From an uncultured Eubacteriales bacterium (GTDB lineage Bacteria > Bacillota > Clostridia > Oscillospirales > Acutalibacteraceae), in the NCBI GenBank assembly GCA_934463265.1, contig CAKSIU010000015.1, positions 1 to 17,942 on the forward strand: a DNA stretch of 17,942 nt, written 5' to 3'. Below the pieces are notes generated by a model. That model worked only from the letters and a program-made list of their open reading frames with translations, ran no database searches and was not told the origin of the DNA. Made by a program: the position numbers and the translations under genes. How positions within the stretch are numbered: the first letter of the stretch is position 1; each line of letters starts with the position of its first letter. This document shows positions 13,265 through 17,942 of the stretch, in pieces.

Positions 13265-13557
13265 TGCAGATATTTGATGAAATATTAAAACAATATACGC
13301 AATTAGCTTCGATAAACAGTCAATATAAACGCAATTTGCAAAGCTTAAATTTTAATAAGAGTTTACTTTCTGTCGGAAACGATGCGGAAGTTATAACATC
13401 AAATAAAGCTTTAGATACGCTGCCTAAAACCACTGAAATTTATTATAATTACAGCGAAAACTTAAGTGACATCAAAGATTTTTATGAAAAAATGGAGTTC
13501 GATGCTCGGCGCTACAACAGAAATTTTGATTCTCAGACTGGAGCTTTTTTGTTATGA
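13264..13557 (+). CDS. Small hydrophilic protein in the tape-measure position
   Basis: The protein has 97 residues from ATG at 13264 (GGTGAAT upstream; TGATG overlap with the chaperone extension and an ATGA overlap with the LysM gene). In PBSX-type modules this slot holds XkdO, a tape measure of over 1,000 residues with hydrophobic helices. Here the product is polar, with helices near 1-25 and 64-85, rich in Asn, Tyr and Lys, and with no transmembrane stretch or transglycosylase motif. At about 1.5 Angstrom per residue it could set a tail of only ~15 nm if it were a tape measure. It could also be a remnant joining the ends of a deleted gene, or an unrelated tail protein. Confidence 0.6.
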   Translation: MQIFDEILKQYTQLASINSQYKRNLQSLNFNKSLLSVGNDAEVITSNKALDTLPKTTEIYYNYSENLSDIKDFYEKMEFDARRYNRNFDSQTGAFLL

Positions 13558-14078
13558 ACTTAAACGTTATGAAATTTAAAAATTATGTTTGGCCACACAA
13601 TCCGTCAACGATAAATATTTCTGTAAAAAGAGATTTGAAAGAGGTTTTGATACCTTTTAAAGGAAGCATTATTCAGGATTACGGCAGAGAAAAAAGAATT
13701 GTGTCCGGAAGCGGTCAGTTCTTCGGCGACGACTGCATTGAACAATTTGATTCGTTATTTTTAGTATTTAAACAAGGTGGCAGAGGTTTTCTTTATTTGC
13801 CGGGAATGGATTCATTTTTGGCTGTTTTTAAAGAGCTTAAATTGGTCGGAAATTCTATGCCAAATATTTTAACCTATAATTTTGAATTCTGGGAAGAACT
13901 TTCGTCTGACCTGGCAAATTTAGACTTGCACGAAGATTTTTACACTGTTCTGGACGGAGATACTTTATGGAGTATTACTTCGAAATTTGAAATTCCTATT
14001 GAAACACTTTTAACACTTAATACCAACATCAAAAGTCCTAACCAGCTCGTTCCTGGTGAGAAGGTGAAACTAAAATGA
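13554..14078 (+). CDS. LysM-containing tail/baseplate protein (XkdP-like)
   Basis: The protein has 174 residues; the ATG at 13554 overlaps the previous stop (ATGA). The N-terminal domain contains KFKNYVWPHNPSTI (7-20), a recognisable start of XkdP/gp53-like tail proteins. A C-terminal LysM domain (about 129-173: YTVLDGDTLWSITSKFEI...LNTNIKSPNQLVPGEKVKL) is complete. LysM binds N-acetylglucosamine chains, but in this family the domain is thought to help hub assembly. In PBSX it directly follows the tape measure gene and precedes the hub gene, as here apart from the missing tape measure. It overlaps the next gene in ATGA. Confidence 0.85.
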   Translation: MNLNVMKFKNYVWPHNPSTINISVKRDLKEVLIPFKGSIIQDYGREKRIVSGSGQFFGDDCIEQFDSLFLVFKQGGRGFLYLPGMDSFLAVFKELKLVGNSMPNILTYNFEFWEELSSDLANLDLHEDFYTVLDGDTLWSITSKFEIPIETLLTLNTNIKSPNQLVPGEKVKLK

Positions 14079-15022
14079 CATACATAGTTACAACCATTTC
14101 CGGACAAAAAATCGATTTGGGTGCGGCTTACAGCATGCAGATAAATAAGTCTAGAGAGGCTCCTGCAGATACTTTATTCGCAATTTTTTTTAGCCAAAAA
14201 ATTCACCCCGAATACAAACTTATTGACGTTTACATTAGTGAAAATCAGTTATTTTTCTCCGGGGTTGTAGATGAACAAAAATTTGAAGTGGCTGAAAATG
14301 GTTGTTTTTTAACGATAAAATCCAGAAGCAAGGCTGCTTACTTAATCGACAACGAAGCCTGTCCGCAGATTTACAAACGTCCATCACTGGATATTATTTT
14401 TAAACGACACATTAAACCTTATGGATTTTCATCAATTAGCGGAAATAATTCAACGTTCAATGCGACTATAGAAGTTGATAAGGGCATGAGTGAATGGGAT
14501 GTTCTGGAGCAATTTTGCAGTTCGTGTCTAGGCACTTTTCCGATAGTAAACGCAGACGGTTCAATTGACGCTTCAGGTCAAACTGAAAACAAAAAAATTT
14601 TATTTTCTAACTCAGGTGGTGGCGTAAATTACAGCTATTTAAGCCAGAAGTACAATCGTTATAAATTAATTTCGGAAATTACCGTTTGTGAGCCTTACTC
14701 GGCTGTTTATGCTGGTAAAGTTAAAGATAATGAGTTAATAAACAATGGAATTTGTCGAAAAAAATTTATTACTATGTCCGAAGATACCTCTTCTGCAAAA
14801 AAAATCTCTGTTGACACTGCAAAACAGATGATTTTAGATTCAAAAAAGAAGTTTAACGAAATTGTAATTAAATGTCCCGGTGCAATTCGTTCTAATATTG
14901 GGAACAAATGCCAGATCCGTGATTCTATACTAGGTAATTTATCAAATTTGATTGTATACGAGATCGAGTATACTTTAAACAAAAACGGCGAATTTACAGT
15001 ATTTACATTATTGGAGGCTTGA
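14075..15022 (+). CDS. Baseplate hub protein (XkdQ/gpD-like)
   Basis: The protein has 315 residues, close to XkdQ. Beta-rich N-terminal part: LGAAYSMQINKSREAPADTLFAIFFSQ... followed by DVYISENQLFFSGVVDEQKFEV. Middle: LTIKSRSKAAYLIDNEACPQ, then SLDIIFKRHIKPYGF and MSEWDVLEQFCSSCLGTFPIVNADGSI. These are characteristic of late control gpD/gp27-like hubs, which form the trimer linking tube, spike and baseplate wedges. The C-terminus ends IVYEIEYTLNKNGEFTVFTLLEA, another family feature. No lytic domain is fused. Confidence 0.85.
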   Translation: MTYIVTTISGQKIDLGAAYSMQINKSREAPADTLFAIFFSQKIHPEYKLIDVYISENQLFFSGVVDEQKFEVAENGCFLTIKSRSKAAYLIDNEACPQIYKRPSLDIIFKRHIKPYGFSSISGNNSTFNATIEVDKGMSEWDVLEQFCSSCLGTFPIVNADGSIDASGQTENKKILFSNSGGGVNYSYLSQKYNRYKLISEITVCEPYSAVYAGKVKDNELINNGICRKKFITMSEDTSSAKKISVDTAKQMILDSKKKFNEIVIKCPGAIRSNIGNKCQIRDSILGNLSNLIVYEIEYTLNKNGEFTVFTLLEA

Positions 15023-15024
15023 AT

Positions 15025-15360
15025 ATGTGGATATCAAAACAAATAAGCGACGCCTGCAAATTGTTGAGAAATACAAAGATAGGCAAAGTTACCTCAACAC
15101 TAGGAAATACCGTAACAGTTCAGGCTGAACAAGAACATCGAGAAATTAAAAATGTCGCTCCTTTTGGAATAATCTCCGTTCCGCCTGTAGGAGTTAAAGC
15201 TGTTGTTACGCCAACCGAGCAAGGATTTATTTACACCGGAGTAATCGGACAAAATTCTGAACTTGAATCCGGCGAACTGATGTTGTATTCGAGCGGAGGC
15301 GCAAATATTATATTAAAAAATGACGGTCAAGTTCTGATAAACGGCACGGCATTAGAGTAG
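15025..15360 (+). CDS. Baseplate spike-like OB-fold protein (XkdR/gpV-like)
   Basis: The protein has 111 residues from ATG at 15025, with TTGGAGG 7 nt upstream; an in-frame TTG six bases earlier is too close to that site. The core TKIGKVTSTLGNTVTVQ (17-33), VAPFGIISVPPVGVKAVVTPTEQGFIYTGVI (45-75) and LMLYSSGGANIILKNDGQVLINGTAL (85-110) match the OB fold and short beta-helix of phage spike or gpV-type proteins. The final 'SSGGANIILKNDGQVLINGT' is the usual repeat of the tip-proximal helix. It is small and may need another protein as its tip. It sits between hub and gp25-like genes as in PBSX. Confidence 0.75.
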   Translation: MWISKQISDACKLLRNTKIGKVTSTLGNTVTVQAEQEHREIKNVAPFGIISVPPVGVKAVVTPTEQGFIYTGVIGQNSELESGELMLYSSGGANIILKNDGQVLINGTALE

Positions 15361-15370
15361 AGGTGATATT

Positions 15371-15718
15371 TTGGACACAGCAATCAGTAATGGGGATTTT
15401 ATCTGCGACTCAAAAGGGGTGCCTGTTGAGTTGACGGGCTATGATGAACTTTTACAACGAGTTTTAATACGATTAACGGTAAAAAAAGGCAGCTTTATAT
15501 ATGACACTTCACTTGGCAGCAGATTGTACACATTAAAGGCCACTGACGGTAACATTAAAGAACGCGCGCTGTCTTTGGTCAGAGAGGCTCTAATAGATAT
15601 CAGCGAGGTTGTGGTTGAAGATGTACTTACGACTTTGACAAACGACGGCAAAAATCTGGAATTAACTGTAATATTGTCGGTAAACAACGAGGAGAAAGAC
15701 ATGGTGATAACAATATAA
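15371..15718 (+). CDS. Baseplate wedge protein, gp25-like (XkdS-like)
   Basis: The protein has 115 residues and starts at TTG three bases after AGAGGTGAT. It has the GPW/gp25 family pattern: ELLQRVLIRLTVKKGSFIYDTSLGSRLYTLKA (about 26-57), then RALSLVREALIDISEVVVEDV and the closing VILSVNNEEKDMVITI. gp25 nucleates the wedge and triggers sheath polymerisation by strand exchange with the first sheath ring. Its TAA shares one base with the baseplate J ATG, so the two are translationally coupled. Confidence 0.8.
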   Translation: MDTAISNGDFICDSKGVPVELTGYDELLQRVLIRLTVKKGSFIYDTSLGSRLYTLKATDGNIKERALSLVREALIDISEVVVEDVLTTLTNDGKNLELTVILSVNNEEKDMVITI

Positions 15719-16779
15719 TGGAAAGTTATGAAGAAATTTTGGAGAGAATGAAAAATAAATTTACAGAACTGAGCGGTGCCAACGTGAATGACGACTCCGA
15801 TATTGGAATTAGAATGAAAGTCTTGGCCGGAGAAGTATTTTCGTTGCAAAATAATGTGCAGTGGTTAAAAAATCAAATGTTTGCGCAGACAGCCACCGGT
15901 GAACAGCTCGATTATTTGGCACTCGAACGCGGAATTTATAGAAAATCAGCAGTTAATTCCAGCGGGACGATAAAGTTTATGCGAGAAGTTGCGCTTGATT
16001 ATGATTTGGAAATTCCAGAAGGTACAATCTGTGCGACCAACGGAATAAATTCTATAAGAGTTAAGACTACCGAAAACGCGATTCTTAGTGCAGGGGAACT
16101 TTCGGTTACAGTAGCGGCGCAGTCAGAAATTGGCGGTGCTTCGAAAAACACAGGCATCGGAACTATTAAAATTATGGTAACTCCGCCCACCGGAATAACT
16201 TCTGTAACAAATGAGGTCGCTTTTGTTGGCGGAATCGATGCCGAAAGTGATGAAGAATTACGAGAGAGACTTATTGACAGCTATAAAAATGTTTCAAACG
16301 GAACAAATAGCGCATTTTATAAATCTCATGTTCTAAAATACGATGGAATATACTCTGCAAGTGTGATGGCAAAAGAGCGCGGCGTTGGAACAGTTGATAT
16401 TTACGTCGCCACAAAAGGCGGTGTGCCAAGCGACGAGCTAATAGAAGAAATTCAAAGTGAAATTAGCGAAATAAGAGAGTTGAATGTTGACGTAAAAGTG
16501 AATAAAGCTACAGCCACAGAAATTCCTGTTGCAGTGGACATTGTTGTAAAAACAGGCTACAGTTTCGACGAGATAAAAGAACAATGTGCAGCCAAAATAA
16601 CAGAATACTTTAATTCACTACAAATAGGCGACCCATTTCTTATTGCGGCGCTTGGCAGCGCAATTTACAATGTGCCCGGCGTTGAAAATTATTATATTTT
16701 GTCAAGCGTAACTACAGACAGGTATATGACGGCAAAACAACTGGCAGTAAAAGGTTCTGTGCAGATTTCAAAGAGGTGA
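15718..16779 (+). CDS. Baseplate J-like wedge protein (XkdT/gp6-like)
   Basis: The protein has 353 residues, the usual XkdT length. It begins MESYEEILERMKNKF, followed by the conserved DIGIRMKVLAGEVFSLQNNVQWLKNQMFAQTATGEQLDYLALERGI (about 26-73) that marks baseplate J proteins. PEGTICAT near 100-107 starts the mid domain, AFVGGIDAESDEELRERLIDSYKN (about 167-190) is another family signature, and the C-terminal part ends in DPFLIAALGSAIYNVPGVENYYIL. It forms the inner ring of the baseplate with gp25 and gpI. All domains appear intact. Confidence 0.9.
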   Translation: MESYEEILERMKNKFTELSGANVNDDSDIGIRMKVLAGEVFSLQNNVQWLKNQMFAQTATGEQLDYLALERGIYRKSAVNSSGTIKFMREVALDYDLEIPEGTICATNGINSIRVKTTENAILSAGELSVTVAAQSEIGGASKNTGIGTIKIMVTPPTGITSVTNEVAFVGGIDAESDEELRERLIDSYKNVSNGTNSAFYKSHVLKYDGIYSASVMAKERGVGTVDIYVATKGGVPSDELIEEIQSEISEIRELNVDVKVNKATATEIPVAVDIVVKTGYSFDEIKEQCAAKITEYFNSLQIGDPFLIAALGSAIYNVPGVENYYILSSVTTDRYMTAKQLAVKGSVQISKR

Positions 16780-16789
16780 AAATTTTACA

Positions 16790-17362
16790 ATGAGTTCACT
16801 TAATTCCATAAAACAAAAACTTCGACCACTTGGATTTTATAATCTTAATGATACCAGTTTGATTAGTGCGGAATTATCTGCATATTCTGTCGCCTTAGAT
16901 GTAATTGAATCTATGCTTGCAGAAATGGAAAAAGAATACTTTATTGCCACCGCAGAAAATTACGGTTTAAGCATGAGAGAACGGATTTTCGGTACAGAAC
17001 AAAATGAAAAATCCGCTGAATCAAGAAGAAATATGCTCTTGTACAGATACGCAATTAATTCTGAAGACTTTAATGAAAGCAGTATAAAAAAAGTAATGGA
17101 AAACGTCGGTATAAACGGGTACATAATCGAGGTTCCGGATAAAAATATCATTTATATAAACTGCTTAAGTTTAGATGACCCTTCAGCAGACAAAAGCTAT
17201 ATAAAAAGCATGGTAGAAGAGTTTTTGCCGGCACATCTTGATTGTATTTTTGATTTTAGAAATCTTCAGTGGAACACAATTGACGGAAAAAATAATACTT
17301 TTAACACAATTGATAGCAAAAATTTAACTTGGGACGAGATAGATATTTTTGACGAAATATAA
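16790..17362 (+). CDS. Baseplate wedge protein, gpI-like (XkdU-like)
   Basis: The protein has 190 residues. Features of XkdU/DUF2313-type proteins are the N-terminal LRPLGFYNL (11-19), helix AYSVALDVIESMLAEMEKEYFIATAENYGLSMRERIFG (31-68) and ESRRNMLLYRYAINSEDFNESSIKKVMENVGI. GYIIEVPDKNIIYINCL and EEFLPAHLDCIFDF follow as beta strands. The C-terminus has three ten-residue repeats (161-190: WNTIDGKNNT, FNTIDSKNLT, WDEIDIFDEI), with the first two nearly identical in DNA. The repeated Trp/Phe-x-x-Ile-Asp unit may dock fibre proteins, which is inference. Confidence 0.8.
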   Translation: MSSLNSIKQKLRPLGFYNLNDTSLISAELSAYSVALDVIESMLAEMEKEYFIATAENYGLSMRERIFGTEQNEKSAESRRNMLLYRYAINSEDFNESSIKKVMENVGINGYIIEVPDKNIIYINCLSLDDPSADKSYIKSMVEEFLPAHLDCIFDFRNLQWNTIDGKNNTFNTIDSKNLTWDEIDIFDEI

Positions 17363-17374
17363 GGAGGAACAAAT

Positions 17375-17848
17375 ATGCCTACAGAAAATAAAACCGCGAA
17401 TTTAGGCTTAAACAGTTGGCTTGGTACAGATAAACCCCAGCGCGCCGATTTTGTAGAGGATAATATAATAATCGATACAGCGATAACTAATCACTTAAAC
17501 GATTTCGACCTGCATTTTTCTAGCGACGACCGAACTTTGTTAAAAAATCCATTTAAAATCGGTGTTTTCGCCGGGAATGGCTCTTCCAGCCAAGATATTA
17601 CATTCGATTTTTATCCACGAATTGTGTTTGTGTTTTTAAGAAATGCTCCTTTTACAGAATACGATTCATCAAATGGATATACAAAAGTCAATGCCGCTGT
17701 TGTTGCCGCTAACGGTGGCGGCGGAACGATTGGCGCTTCTTTGTTTTTAGACACTTTAACGGTTTCTCAAAGTACAAGCGCAAGTAATGGCAGATTTAAA
17801 AATTTAAATGCGAGTGGTTCTCAATACTTTTATATCGCATTCAAATAA
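17375..17848 (+). CDS. Short tail fibre or receptor-binding protein
   Basis: The protein has 157 residues; the ATG has AAGGAGG 7 nt upstream. The N-terminus TENKTANLGLNSWLGTDKPQRADFVEDNIIIDTAI is the baseplate-attachment start common to Firmicutes phage fibres. A short linker with LNDFDLHFSSDDRTLLKNPF is followed by a beta-rich tip (IGVFAGNGSSSQDITFDFYPRIVFVFLRN...QYFYIAFK) with Gly/Ser-rich loops (AANGGGGTIGA). This layout fits a compact fibre with one tip domain. It is much smaller than XkdV-type fibres. The gene ends normally with TAA and lies 20 nt from a probable insertion-sequence end, so loss of further fibre genes downstream is possible. Confidence 0.75.
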   Translation: MPTENKTANLGLNSWLGTDKPQRADFVEDNIIIDTAITNHLNDFDLHFSSDDRTLLKNPFKIGVFAGNGSSSQDITFDFYPRIVFVFLRNAPFTEYDSSNGYTKVNAAVVAANGGGGTIGASLFLDTLTVSQSTSASNGRFKNLNASGSQYFYIAFK

Positions 17849-17867
17849 AAACAGCCCTACACATTTT

Positions 17868-17942
17868 TGAAGTGCCCCCTGTCAAGTAGACAGTGAAAAA
17901 ATAAAAGGATCAATTTAAAGATTTTGACTTTAAATAATTTCT
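17868..17942. mobile_element. Probable IS3-family end (partial, runs off window)
   Basis: TGAAGTGCCCCCTGTCAAG (17868-17886) followed by TAGACAG has the form of an IS3-family terminal inverted repeat, which starts TG and has a CCCC block followed by a TAGACA-like box. It lies 20 nt after the fibre stop. Only about 75 nt are present, so no transposase can be seen and orientation is unknown. Confidence 0.45.

Larger units (their letters stand above)
5016..17848 (+). mobile_element. PBSX-like contractile-tail prophage structural module (partial)
   Basis: Eighteen consecutive + strand genes plus a frameshift extension follow the PBSX/skin order: terminase, portal, protease/scaffold, capsid, connectors, sheath, tube, chaperone, LysM protein, hub, spike, gp25, baseplate J, gpI and fibre. 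Lysogeny, replication and lysis genes are absent from the window. The left side adjoins host genes; the right side runs into a probable insertion sequence. Confidence 0.85.

Noticed and set aside
1..17942. CRISPR array, rRNA or diversity-generating retroelement
   Set aside because: No regularly spaced repeats, rRNA-like segments, reverse transcriptase frame or template/variable repeat pair was seen.

Overview
The window reads as a low-GC, spore-forming member of the Firmicutes (class Clostridia likely). The evidence is AT-rich DNA, GGAGG-type ribosome binding sites, an alpha/beta-type small acid-soluble spore protein, a SpoIIQ-like forespore peptidase homologue and sigma-A style promoters. 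It has two parts: about 4.9 kb of host chromosome on the left, and a 12.8 kb block of phage structural genes, all on the + strand, on the right.

Left part (1-4.9 kb). The minus strand carries tRNA-Gln(CUG), a small membrane-anchored protein with an L7/L12 C-terminal-like segment, a multi-spanning membrane protein and tRNA-Pro(CGG). These appear to be one transcription unit, with a near-consensus promoter before tRNA-Gln and a strong terminator after tRNA-Pro. Next come an apparently frameshifted secreted zinc metallopeptidase, the spore protein gene with its terminator, and an unrecognised protein. On the + strand are a ComEA-like DNA-binding competence protein and the SpoIIQ-like protein. 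A secreted or membrane protein on the minus strand closes the host part.

Right part (5.0-17.85 kb). The gene order matches the packaging and contractile-tail module of PBSX/skin-type elements of Bacillus: small and large terminase, portal, capsid protease with a nested scaffold start, major capsid, connector genes, tail sheath, tail tube, tail assembly chaperone with a -1 frameshift site (A9), a small protein, LysM tail protein, baseplate hub, spike-like protein, gp25-like, baseplate J, gpI-like and a short tail fibre. Most genes overlap by 1-4 nt or lie within about 30 nt, so they probably form one operon. A likely IS3-family end follows the fibre gene at the right edge.

The most unusual point is the slot between the tail chaperone and the LysM protein. 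In PBSX-type modules this holds a tape-measure gene of over 1,000 codons; here it holds a 97-codon hydrophilic ORF. The chaperone, its frameshift, sheath, tube and full baseplate set are all intact. This implies a very short contractile tail, a tape measure encoded elsewhere, or a clean deletion. No integrase, repressor, replication or lysis gene is in the window, and terS lies directly beside host genes, so a domesticated PBSX- or gene-transfer-agent-like element is possible but not shown.
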